14,164 nucleotides of DNA, from contig JAQQAK010000453.1 of the NCBI GenBank assembly GCA_028527945.1, positions 1-14,164 on the forward strand. The letters are read 5' to 3'. This DNA is from Spirochaetaceae bacterium. Its GTDB lineage: Bacteria; Spirochaetota; Spirochaetia; UBA9216. Position numbers and translations under genes: made by a program. Positions 6,950 to 13,224 of this stretch are shown here, in pieces. Positions within the stretch are counted from its first letter, which is position 1, and every line of letters begins with the position of its first letter. The notes below the pieces were generated by a model that saw only the letters and a program-made list of their open reading frames with translations, had not been told where the DNA came from and did not search any database.

Positions 6950-6968
6950 AAACTATGATATATAGTTT
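6950..6968. promoter_or_regulatory. Palindrome upstream of ferritin, operator candidate
   Basis: AAACTAT-GATAT-ATAGTTT is a perfect 7-5-7 inverted repeat, about 35 bases before the ferritin ATG. It lies in an AT-rich divergent region that also serves dam. It does not match the classic Fur box arrangement (7-1-7), but its position suits a metal- or peroxide-responsive repressor. Confidence 0.35.
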
Positions 6969-7003
6969 CTATAAAAATGACGAACAAAACAGCGAGGTAA
7001 ACT

Positions 7004-7540
7004 ATGAGTATAGAAAAAGAAATGAAAGATGCTATAAACGATCAAATCAATTTTGAAATGGAATCAGCATATCTTTATCTTTCAATGGCCGCGTTTTTTG
7101 AAGATGAAGAACTTCCTGGATTCGCAAACTGGATGAAATGCCAATACATGGAAGAGACTATGCATGCAATGAAGCTTTTCAACTTTCTTATAGAGAGAGG
7201 TGGACAGATAAAGCTTAAAACAATATCCGCTCCGGAAGGAAACTGGGATTCTTATTCTGAAGTATTTGAAGAAACCTTAAAACATGAAGAGTTTATAACC
7301 AGTAAAATTAATAAACTTGTTACTCTTTCCAGAAAACTTGAAGATTATGCCTCTGAAAGCTTTCTGATGTGGTATGTAGATGAGCAGGTTGAAGAAGAAG
7401 ACTCTGTAAAAAAGATTCTCACAAAACTTAACAGAATTGAAAGTAACGCAAATGCTTTGTATCAGCTTGATAGTGAACTATCATCAAGAGCGTTATCTCC
7501 ATTAGCAGTCCCCACAATAATGGGACAGCCAACTGAATAA
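7004..7540 (+). CDS. ftnA: Non-haem bacterial ferritin
   Basis: A 178-residue four-helix iron-storage protein expected to form a 24-subunit cytoplasmic shell that oxidises Fe(II) and stores it as mineral. By alignment from memory with E. coli FtnA, the ferroxidase ligands are present: Glu18 (NFEMES), Glu51 and His54 (EETMH), Glu95 (KHEEF), Gln128 and Glu131 (DEQVEEE). No haem-binding Met in the bacterioferritin position is evident. The C-terminus after about residue 158 (SRALSPLAVPTIMGQ) extends past the last helix. The start has GAGG about 7 bases upstream. The gene stands alone, with a strong terminator after it and a palindrome before it. Divergent dam shares the upstream region. Confidence 0.93.
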   Translation: MSIEKEMKDAINDQINFEMESAYLYLSMAAFFEDEELPGFANWMKCQYMEETMHAMKLFNFLIERGGQIKLKTISAPEGNWDSYSEVFEETLKHEEFITSKINKLVTLSRKLEDYASESFLMWYVDEQVEEEDSVKKILTKLNRIESNANALYQLDSELSSRALSPLAVPTIMGQPTE

Positions 7541-7571
7541 TATAGTTCTTGAAGAATTATTAGTTATCTTC

Positions 7572-7601
7572 AAGCGCCGGAAAAACTCCGGCGCTTTTTT
7601 T
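7572..7601 (+). terminator. Strong intrinsic terminator of ferritin
   Basis: AAGCGCCGGA (7572-7581) and TCCGGCGCTT (7587-7596) form a perfect 10-bp stem with a 5-base loop, followed by seven T (7595-7601). A separate inverted repeat, CTTGAAGA (7548-7555) with TCTTCAAG (7567-7574), overlaps its left arm by 3 bases. Confidence 0.95.
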
Positions 7602-7608
7602 ATAAAAA

Positions 7609-7649
7609 AGTCTTTTCAGATACTCTAAATCTGAGACTATAATTTTTTT
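7609..7649 (+). terminator. Weaker second hairpin with T-tract
   Basis: AGTC (7609-7612) plus TCAGAT (7616-7621) pair with ATCTGA (7629-7634) plus GACT (7635-7638), with a 3-base bulge. A run of seven T (7643-7649) follows. It may be a back-up terminator for ferritin. Confidence 0.4.
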
Positions 7650-7704
7650 ATTTCTTTTGAATAAAACTAGCTGTCAAATGTACTAATAAACAAGGATGGT
7701 TAAT

Positions 7705-7932
7705 ATGAAAGAACATAGGAAAAAAATTATCGCGCCAATAATTATCACAATAATTCTAATTTCTTATTACATAGCGGTAGTATGTATTTTTTTATTTTTT
7801 TCTCCATCTCTGATTTTCAAAATAATTGCTATAGCGACAACAATTATTATATCAGCACTAATTTTATTTGTTCTTTTTGAGCGAATCAAAGAAATAAAAG
7901 AAGGAGAAGAAGATGATCTTGGTAAATACTGA
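7705..7932 (+). CDS. Small two-helix membrane protein, partner of YbjQ-like gene
   Basis: A 75-residue protein of unknown function. A short basic N-terminus (MKEHRKK) is followed by two hydrophobic segments at about residues 8-30 and 34-57, then an acidic, charged tail ending ERIKEIKEGEEDDLGKY. I have an unverified impression that small proteins with this kind of tail sit next to YbjQ-family genes in other low-GC bacteria. The ATG at 7705 is chosen over one at 7696 because AAGGA (7692-7696) is correctly spaced only for the later start. The stop overlaps the next gene by 20 bases in another frame, so the acidic tail region also carries the downstream ribosome site and start codon, which points to translational coupling. 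No function can be assigned. Confidence 0.8.
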   Translation: MKEHRKKIIAPIIITIILISYYIAVVCIFLFFSPSLIFKIIAIATTIIISALILFVLFERIKEIKEGEEDDLGKY

Positions 7933-8224
7933 TTACATTTCAGACAAAGAAATTGAAACACTTGGAATTGTTAAAGGAACAACAATTCAATCAAAACACA
8001 TTGGAAAAGATATTACACAAAGTTTTAAAACATTAGTAGGCGGAGAACTAAAAGCCTATAATGAAATGATGAATGATGCACGCGCATTGGCAACAAAAAG
8101 AATGAAAGAAGAAGCAGATGAGCTTAAAGCTGATGGAATAGTTAATATACGCTACTCCTCTTCCGCAATTATGCAGGGAGCTGCTGAAGTAATCGTTTAC
8201 GGTACTGCTGTAAAATTTAAATAA
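7913..8224 (+). CDS. YbjQ family protein (UPF0145, putative heavy-metal-binding)
   Basis: A 103-residue soluble protein matching the YbjQ/UPF0145 family: an N-terminal strand, LGIVKGTTIQSKHIGKDI, the conserved LVGGELKAYNEMMNDAR, a helix of ATKRMKEEADELKADGIVNI, and a terminal VIVYGTAVK. The family forms pentameric rings of small alpha/beta subunits. Annotation as heavy-metal-binding is traditional and not well supported by function. Here the sequence has no cysteine and a single histidine, so a metal role is not evident from residues. The start ATG is inside the previous gene, with AAGGAG 6 bases upstream. The overlap with a membrane protein suggests the ring may be tethered at, or act on, the membrane. 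A hairpin follows the stop. Confidence 0.88.
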   Translation: MILVNTDYISDKEIETLGIVKGTTIQSKHIGKDITQSFKTLVGGELKAYNEMMNDARALATKRMKEEADELKADGIVNIRYSSSAIMQGAAEVIVYGTAVKFK

Positions 8225-8234
8225 CCCTACCCCC

Positions 8235-8267
8235 TCCCCGTTCCTGCAAAAAAAAATGGAACGGGGA
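8235..8267 (+). terminator. Hairpin after the YbjQ-like gene
   Basis: TCCCCGTTCC (8235-8244) and GGAACGGGGA (8258-8267) form a perfect 10-bp stem with a 13-base A-rich loop, 10 bases after the stop. An A-run rather than a T-run follows on the plus strand, so it is not a classic terminator in this direction. It may act as a 3'-end stabiliser or need Rho. Confidence 0.5.
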
Positions 8268-8327
8268 CATTAAAAAAAATACTACTTTTATCAAAAACTG
8301 AGAATTTTAAATTTTATTATTTTTTAT

Positions 8328-8357
8328 TTGACAACTTTATAAATTAGGGATTATGAT
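8328..8357 (+). promoter_or_regulatory. Promoter of the LacI-type regulator gene
   Basis: A consensus TTGACA (8328-8333) and TATGAT (8352-8357) are 18 bases apart. The predicted start at about 8364 places the operator palindrome at the beginning of the transcript. Confidence 0.8.
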
Positions 8358-8366
8358 GTAGTTGAT

Positions 8367-8380
8367 TGAAAGTACTTTCA
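8367..8380. promoter_or_regulatory. LacI-family operator, probable autoregulation
   Basis: TGAAAGTACTTTCA is a perfect 14-bp palindrome of the TGAAA-N4-TTTCA kind bound by LacI/GalR regulators, directly downstream of the -10 box. An extra half-site, TTACTTTCA, repeats 11 bases later (8383-8391), one helical turn away. This fits repression of the adjacent regulator gene by its own product. Confidence 0.8.
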
Positions 8381-8403
8381 GTTTACTTTCATCAGGTTGA
8401 ATA

Positions 8404-9417
8404 ATGTTGGATAAAAACAAAAATAGAATAACAATATACAACGTTGCGCAAGAAGCAGGAGTAAGTATTACAACTGTTTCACGCTTTCTCAATAATCCGG
8501 AAAATGTAAAAATTTCAACCGGAGAAAGAGTTGCTGCAGCAATGGAAAAATTAGATTATATTCCACAAGGAAATGCCGGTTCTCGCGCGCATCACCGTGT
8601 AGGAAGGGTTGGAGTATTAACACCATTTTTTCCGGCGCCCTCTTTTGTAGCAAGACTGCGCGGAATGATAAAACCACTAAAAGAAGCTAATTATGAAGTT
8701 GTTATCTATACAATAGAAACTGCGGCACAGCTTGATGAATATCTAAAATCTATTCCCTTCACGCGCAGAATAGATGGTTTAATTATTATTTCAATAAATC
8801 TGACCCATGTGCAGCGGAGAATTCTGCAAGCAGCTGATTTGGATGTTGTAATGATAGAATCTGATGAAGAGGATTTCTCCAGAGTTATTGCAGATGACTA
8901 CAACGGAGGAAAAATAGCCGCGGAACTTTTCATAAAAAAGAATTATCACCCAGTAGCTTTTTTGGGAGATATGAATAAAGAACTCTCTTACAGCTGTAAA
9001 CCATCAGATATCAGACTAAGAGGATTTCAGAAAGCCCTGATAGAAAATGGAATCACGATAGATGAAAACCTAATTTTAGAATCTGATACCACTGTAGATG
9101 ACGCAAAAAAAGCATTTCTAAATTTTCTTGATAGCAATAAGCCGCCAAGAGCAATTTTTGCGATGTCAGATATTCAAGCTATAGGGGTTTTAAAAGCAGC
9201 AAACACAAAAGGAGTTAAAGTTCCTGAAGAAATGGCAGTTTTGGGCTTTGACAATATTGAAACTGCCGAATGGATGGAGCTTTCTACAATTTCGCAACAC
9301 CTTACAGATTCTGGAAGAATAGCAGCAAAATTACTGTTAGAAAGACTTTCAGGAAATGTAAAAACAATACAGAAGGTAAACCTCCAGGTGGGGTTGATTG
9401 AAAGATCGACTACCTAG
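8404..9417 (+). CDS. LacI-family transcriptional regulator of the alpha-glucoside/sucrose locus
   Basis: A 337-residue repressor. Residues 9-55 hold the LacI helix-turn-helix (TIYNVAQEAGVSITTVSRFL) and hinge (KLDYIPQ). The rest is a periplasmic-binding-protein-like sensor domain: RVGRVGVLTPFF opens it at about 66, DGLIIIS and VIADDYNGGKIAAE lie in the middle, and AIFAMSDIQAIGVLKAA and VLGFDNIE sit in the second lobe. It ends LIERSTT, a usual end for the family. The inducer is probably a sugar or sugar phosphate from the downstream pathway. The start has a weak AGG site. It is preceded by a palindromic operator and followed, after 49 bases, by the sugar-binding lipoprotein gene, so it may head the operon or be transcribed partly alone. 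The exact ligand cannot be seen. Confidence 0.92.
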   Translation: MLDKNKNRITIYNVAQEAGVSITTVSRFLNNPENVKISTGERVAAAMEKLDYIPQGNAGSRAHHRVGRVGVLTPFFPAPSFVARLRGMIKPLKEANYEVVIYTIETAAQLDEYLKSIPFTRRIDGLIIISINLTHVQRRILQAADLDVVMIESDEEDFSRVIADDYNGGKIAAELFIKKNYHPVAFLGDMNKELSYSCKPSDIRLRGFQKALIENGITIDENLILESDTTVDDAKKAFLNFLDSNKPPRAIFAMSDIQAIGVLKAANTKGVKVPEEMAVLGFDNIETAEWMELSTISQHLTDSGRIAAKLLLERLSGNVKTIQKVNLQVGLIERSTT

Positions 9418-9437
9418 GGTTTTCTTATATAAAAAAA

Positions 9438-9451
9438 CAGCCTAGAGGCTG
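9438..9451 (+). other. Small hairpin before the binding-protein gene
   Basis: CAGCC-TAGA-GGCTG is a 5-bp hairpin just upstream of the AAAAGGAG ribosome site of the binding-protein gene. It is too short to call a terminator without a T-tract. It could modestly affect translation or mRNA stability. Confidence 0.3.
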
Positions 9452-9466
9452 AGAAAAGGAGAAAAA

Positions 9467-10810
9467 ATGAAAAGAACACTATTTGTCCTGCTTACTCTGA
9501 CTCTTGTTGTATCCTTTACATTAACAGGATGCAAGAAAAAAGAAGAACCAGCAGCTGCAGCTGCTGAACCAACCAAAGAAGCGGCTGCAGATCCATACGC
9601 AGAGGTTCGAGGAACAGTTGTAACAATGGCCGGTCCTTTTGTGGACAGTGACGCAGTAAAATTTGAGAATGCAATCAAAGCATTTGAAGAAGAAACCGGA
9701 ATTGATATTCAGTATGAAGGTTCAAAAGAATTTGAAGCATCTATCGGAATCTCAATCGAAGGTGGAAATCCACCTGATATAGCAGACTTCCCACAGCCAG
9801 GACTTCTAAAAAGTTTTGTAGCCAAGGGTTATGTAATAGACCTTAACAAGGTTCTTGATATAAACAAAGTAAAATCAAACTATATCCAGAGTTGGCTTGA
9901 TATGGCTACAATGCCTTCACCTGACGGCCCAATCATGGCTGGACTATGGACACGTGTTAATGGTAAATCACTTGTTTGGTACAACAAAAAAGAATTTGAT
10001 GCCGCAGGATACAAAGTTCCAGAGACATGGGCAGAACTTGTTGAACTTCAGAACACAATCAAATCAGATGGAGATACTCCATGGTGTGTAGGTATTGAAT
10101 CTGGAGCAGCAACAGGATGGCCAATGACAGACTGGCTTGAAGAGATGATGCTAAGAACAACAAGCCTTGATAACTATGATAAATGGGTAAATGGAGAACT
10201 CAAATTCAATAGTCCTGAAGTAAAAACAGCTCTAAAAGCTGTTACAGACATCTGGTTTGCAGATGGAATGGTTTACGGTGGAAGAAAAAGCATTACAACA
10301 ACAAGTTTTGGTGACGCTCCAAAAGTTATGTTCGAAAAACCACCTAAGGCATGGTTGCATAAACAAGGAAACTTTATCACATCATTCTTTCCTGATAACG
10401 CTGAAGCTGGTGTAGATTATGATTTCTTTTACCTTCCAAGTGTAGATGAACAGTATGGAAGACCTGTTCTTGTAGCAGGAGATATCTGTGCAATGTTTAA
10501 CGACAGACCAGAAGTTAGAATGGTAATGCAGTACTTTGCAACTGGAGCCTCTGTTGAAGGCTGGGTAAAAGCCGGTGGAGCAATTTCACCTCACAAAGAC
10601 TCACAGCTTTCATGGTACACAAATGCTGTAGACAAAAAAGTTGCTCAGGTTATTCAGGAAGCAACATCAGTACGTTTTGACGGTTCAGACTTAATGCCGG
10701 GTGCAGTAGGAGCAGGTTCTTTCTGGAAAGAAATGACAGCTTATGTATCTGGAGCAAAATCTCTTGATGAAGCTCTTGATGCAATAGACAATTCCTGGCC
10801 AGTTGAATAA
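9467..10810 (+). CDS. aglE: ABC transporter alpha-glucoside-binding lipoprotein (AglE-like)
   Basis: A 447-residue extracellular solute-binding protein (family 1). Residues 1-22 are a lipoprotein signal with lipobox LTGC and Cys22 as the anchor. An Ala/Glu-rich linker follows to about residue 46, then the two-lobed binding domain: FEEETGIDIQYEGSKEF, PPDIADFPQPGLL, LVWYNKKEFDAAGYKVPETW, and a C-terminal LMPGAVGAGSFWKEM. It captures the sugar outside the inner membrane and hands it to the permeases downstream. The alpha-glucoside assignment rests on its place before AglF- and AglG-like permeases and a sucrose phosphorylase, and on overall resemblance to AglE. AAAAGGAG lies 6 bases before the ATG. 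A long hairpin follows the stop, so this gene's message may be more abundant than that of the permeases. Confidence 0.9.
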   Translation: MKRTLFVLLTLTLVVSFTLTGCKKKEEPAAAAAEPTKEAAADPYAEVRGTVVTMAGPFVDSDAVKFENAIKAFEEETGIDIQYEGSKEFEASIGISIEGGNPPDIADFPQPGLLKSFVAKGYVIDLNKVLDINKVKSNYIQSWLDMATMPSPDGPIMAGLWTRVNGKSLVWYNKKEFDAAGYKVPETWAELVELQNTIKSDGDTPWCVGIESGAATGWPMTDWLEEMMLRTTSLDNYDKWVNGELKFNSPEVKTALKAVTDIWFADGMVYGGRKSITTTSFGDAPKVMFEKPPKAWLHKQGNFITSFFPDNAEAGVDYDFFYLPSVDEQYGRPVLVAGDICAMFNDRPEVRMVMQYFATGASVEGWVKAGGAISPHKDSQLSWYTNAVDKKVAQVIQEATSVRFDGSDLMPGAVGAGSFWKEMTAYVSGAKSLDEALDAIDNSWPVE

Positions 10811-10827
10811 AAACTTGTTTTCATAAG

Positions 10828-10860
10828 AACGAGAGCAGACTTTAAAAATCTGCTCTCGTT
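10828..10860 (+). terminator. Long hairpin after the binding-protein gene
   Basis: AACGAGAGCAGA (10828-10839) and TCTGCTCTCGTT (10849-10860) form a perfect 12-bp stem with a 9-base loop, 17 bases after the stop. No T-run follows. A second hairpin, GAAGAAGA-ACTA-TCTTCTTC, sits at 10883-10902. Such elements after binding-protein genes often protect the upstream message and reduce read-through into permease genes; that role here is inferred. Confidence 0.7.
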
Positions 10861-10934
10861 ATCGATTAGTAAAAACTTAAACGAAGAAGAACTATCTTCT
10901 TCTCATACAATCAGCTTCAAGTCCAAAATACTTC

Positions 10935-11039
10935 ATGAATTATTTCAATATGCGGCTTACATGCTATTTTAGACTTGCGGCTGCCAGTGCGGTATTACGA
11001 ACCAGTTTATTTAATGCAGGTTCCGCCCGCAGTTTTTAA
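10935..11039 (+). other. Mini-ORF of 34 codons overlapping the structured leader
   Basis: An open frame from ATG at 10935 (or 10950) reads RLAAASAVLRTSLFNAGSAR and ends at a TAA (11037-11039) directly before the permease ribosome site GGGAGG. It has no Shine-Dalgarno of its own, and its base composition is more GC-rich than the surroundings. It may be a leader peptide or merely a by-product of an RNA structure. Confidence 0.25.
10973..11037 (+). promoter_or_regulatory. Structured leader before the permease genes
   Basis: The continuous 3' arm GGTTCCGCCCGCAGT (11019-11033) can pair with three separate 5' segments: AACC (11000-11003), GCGG (10989-10992) and ACTTGCGG (10973-10980). This leaves bulges of 7 and 8 bases and a 15-base loop. 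A run of five T ends it at 11037, a terminator-like arrangement placed immediately before the permease Shine-Dalgarno. It could be an attenuator or a copy of an intergenic repeat. Confidence 0.45.
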
Positions 11040-11050
11040 GGGAGGTTTAT

Positions 11051-12133
11051 ATGAGCCAGGATATTGAAACAAACAGAAATCCTGTTATTCTGGCAGCACA
11101 GGTTATCCTGACCATAGTAGTCCTTGTTGGAGGTTTTATACTTCTGCAGCATATGCAAAGTGTAAAAATCTTAATGACAATTTTTGCAGTTTTATGGGGA
11201 TTAGGATCAACTGCCCTGCTGTTTTTCACATTAAATATGATAGCAGAATCTATGCCGAGAAAAATAAGAGCTACAGCAGTAGCATTCGTTTTTGCGGGTC
11301 CTGCTGTGATTATACTTTTATGGGCTCTTGTTATACCGACATTAAGAACTCTACGATTAAGTTTCATGGATGCTAATGCCAGATCATTTGTAGGGTTGGC
11401 AAATTACAAATTTGCATTTACCAATCCGACAATGCTTGAGGCATTTAGAAACAATCTTTTGTGGATGATTTTCGGAACCTTTTTTTGTGTTACATTAGGC
11501 ATAATAATTGCGGTATTGGCAGATAAAAGCCGACATGAAAAACTTTTTAAATCACTTATTTTTATGCCGATGGCTATTTCATTTGTTGGAGCAGGTGTAA
11601 TTTGGAAGTTTATCTATGCTTACAAAGGTGAAGGATTTAATGTAACAGAAATAGGCTTATTAAACGCAATTGTTACAGCCTTTGGCGGCAAAGCCCAAGC
11701 ATGGCTTCTAATTCCATTCTGGAACAACTTTTTTCTTATAATAATAATGATATGGCTTCAGACAGGTTACGCAATGGTTATTCTGTCTTCAGCAATCAAG
11801 GCAATACCAGGAGAAATAAATGAGGCGGCCAGAGTAGACGGAGCCAACTCTTTTACAATATTTTTTAAAATAACAATTCCTTACATAATGCCAACAATCA
11901 TTACTGTTACAACGACAATTCTAATTTTTAGCCTTAAACTATTTGATATCGTACGGGTAATGACTGGCGGTAATTTTGGAACAAATGTAATAGCTAATGA
12001 ATTCTACCTAAGACAATTTACTTATGGAAACTCAGGGCAGGCATCTGCCATAGCTATAATACTTCTTATTGTTATAGTACCCGTACTTATCTACAACTTA
12101 AAAGATTTTCGGGGAAGGAGGACTCTTAAATGA
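11051..12133 (+). CDS. aglF: ABC sugar transporter permease (AglF-like)
   Basis: A 360-residue inner-membrane protein with about eight membrane helices. Two at residues 12-34 and 39-64 precede the usual MalF-type six. The ATPase-docking EAA loop is EAARVDGANSFTIFFKITIP, starting at residue 258, with the diagnostic Gly264. A basic end follows (KDFRGRRTLK). It forms one half of the channel with the AglG-like protein. GGGAGG lies 5 bases before the ATG. The last 4 bases overlap the next gene (ATGA), indicating translational coupling. The gene is separated from the binding-protein gene by 240 bases of hairpins and structured leader. No ATPase gene is in the window, so a shared MsmK/UgpC-like ATPase from elsewhere is likely. 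Confidence 0.9.
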   Translation: MSQDIETNRNPVILAAQVILTIVVLVGGFILLQHMQSVKILMTIFAVLWGLGSTALLFFTLNMIAESMPRKIRATAVAFVFAGPAVIILLWALVIPTLRTLRLSFMDANARSFVGLANYKFAFTNPTMLEAFRNNLLWMIFGTFFCVTLGIIIAVLADKSRHEKLFKSLIFMPMAISFVGAGVIWKFIYAYKGEGFNVTEIGLLNAIVTAFGGKAQAWLLIPFWNNFFLIIIMIWLQTGYAMVILSSAIKAIPGEINEAARVDGANSFTIFFKITIPYIMPTIITVTTTILIFSLKLFDIVRVMTGGNFGTNVIANEFYLRQFTYGNSGQASAIAIILLIVIVPVLIYNLKDFRGRRTLK

Positions 12134-13221
12134 GTAAAGTAAAAAAAGCAAGAGTAAATCCTATTGTAGCAATAGTCTTAATTATAATAGTTGTTGCCTG
12201 GACAGTTCCAACATTTGGAGTTTTTGTAACCTCATGGAGAGATTCCAGAGACATCTACGCTTCTGGCTGGTGGACAGTGTTACCACATAAAGACATTGTT
12301 AAAACCGGAGAAATCATTATAGATAAAGATATACCTCTCGATGCTCCATTTGAAATTGAAGGAACTTCAGCAACTTTTCAACAATGGCGAGAAGGTGTTC
12401 AGCTTGAAGATGGCAGAACACTCAGATGGTATGGAAATAAACGAACAAAAAAAGTTGAGGTGTTTGAAAATAAATGGATTGGCTTTGGCGCTAATCTGAC
12501 AACCCAAAACTATAAAGATGTTCTTACAGGCGGAACCATTACCTTTGAAGACGGAAATGGTAATACCATAACCAGACAAGGTAATAATTTCGCGGATGCT
12601 GTACTAAACTCAATAGCAGTAAGTATTCCGGCAACAATTATACCAATACTTATTGCAGCCTTCGCGGCATATGCATTTGCATGGATGGAATTCCCCGGGC
12701 GAAAACCTCTATTTATAATGGTAGTGGCCCTTCTTGTTGTACCGCTTCAAATTGCGTTAATTCCAATTTTGCGTGATTATACAAGGTGGGGATTAAATGG
12801 AACCTATGTTGGAATGTGGTTAGCACATACCGGTTTTGGTCTTCCCCTGGCTGTTTATCTTTTGTATAATTATATAAGCAATCTGCCAAGAGATGTTTTT
12901 GAATCCGCTTATCTTGATGGAGCCAGCCCTTTTACAACATTTGTTAGGCTTGTTCTACCACTTTCAATTCCAGCTCTCGCAAGTTTTGCTATTTTTCAGT
13001 TTCTCTGGGTTTGGAACGACTACCTTGTAGCTCTTGTATTCCTCGGAGATAAGAACCGTGTTGTAACTGCAGCATTAGCTGCAATGGTCGGTGAAAAAGG
13101 TCAGGACTGGCATGTTCTAACCGCCGGCGCTTTTATGAGTATGATTATACCACTTACGGTATTCTTCTCATTACAAAGATATTTTGTACGCGGTCTTATG
13201 GCCGGGTCAGTAAAGGGGTAA
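12130..13221 (+). CDS. aglG: ABC sugar transporter permease (AglG-like)
   Basis: A 363-residue inner-membrane permease. The first helix (11-33) is followed by a long non-membrane loop of about 125 residues starting SGWWTVLP, which contains the NYKDVL element. The five remaining helices follow from about 160. This long loop between helices 1 and 2 marks the AglG type and is longer than in MalG. IPATIIPILIAAFAAYAFAW and the EAA motif ESAYLDGASPFTTF (258-271) closely resemble rhizobial AglG. The C-terminus RGLMAGSVKG is also typical. GGAGG lies about 7 bases before the ATG within the end of aglF. The final codons contain the ribosome site (AAAGGGG) of the phosphorylase gene, which starts 3 bases after the stop. 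Alpha-glucoside or sucrose transport is predicted from family and context. Confidence 0.92.
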   Translation: MSKVKKARVNPIVAIVLIIIVVAWTVPTFGVFVTSWRDSRDIYASGWWTVLPHKDIVKTGEIIIDKDIPLDAPFEIEGTSATFQQWREGVQLEDGRTLRWYGNKRTKKVEVFENKWIGFGANLTTQNYKDVLTGGTITFEDGNGNTITRQGNNFADAVLNSIAVSIPATIIPILIAAFAAYAFAWMEFPGRKPLFIMVVALLVVPLQIALIPILRDYTRWGLNGTYVGMWLAHTGFGLPLAVYLLYNYISNLPRDVFESAYLDGASPFTTFVRLVLPLSIPALASFAIFQFLWVWNDYLVALVFLGDKNRVVTAALAAMVGEKGQDWHVLTAGAFMSMIIPLTVFFSLQRYFVRGLMAGSVKG

Positions 13222-13224
13222 TAT

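Noticed and set aside
8245..8280. A-runs near the YbjQ 3' hairpin as a minus-strand terminator
   Set aside because: No minus-strand gene ends there, so the T-run on that strand has no transcript to stop.
9442..9678. Minus-strand Ala/Ser-rich ORF across the start of the binding-protein gene
   Set aside because: It mirrors the Ala-rich linker codons of the lipoprotein and has no independent support.
10973..11037. Integron attC site or tRNA-like element
   Set aside because: The arms leave large bulges and lack recognisable attC core sites or a tRNA cloverleaf, so only a generic structured element is supported.
11047..11367. Minus-strand ORF opposite aglF
   Set aside because: It is a shadow of membrane-helix codons on the other strand.
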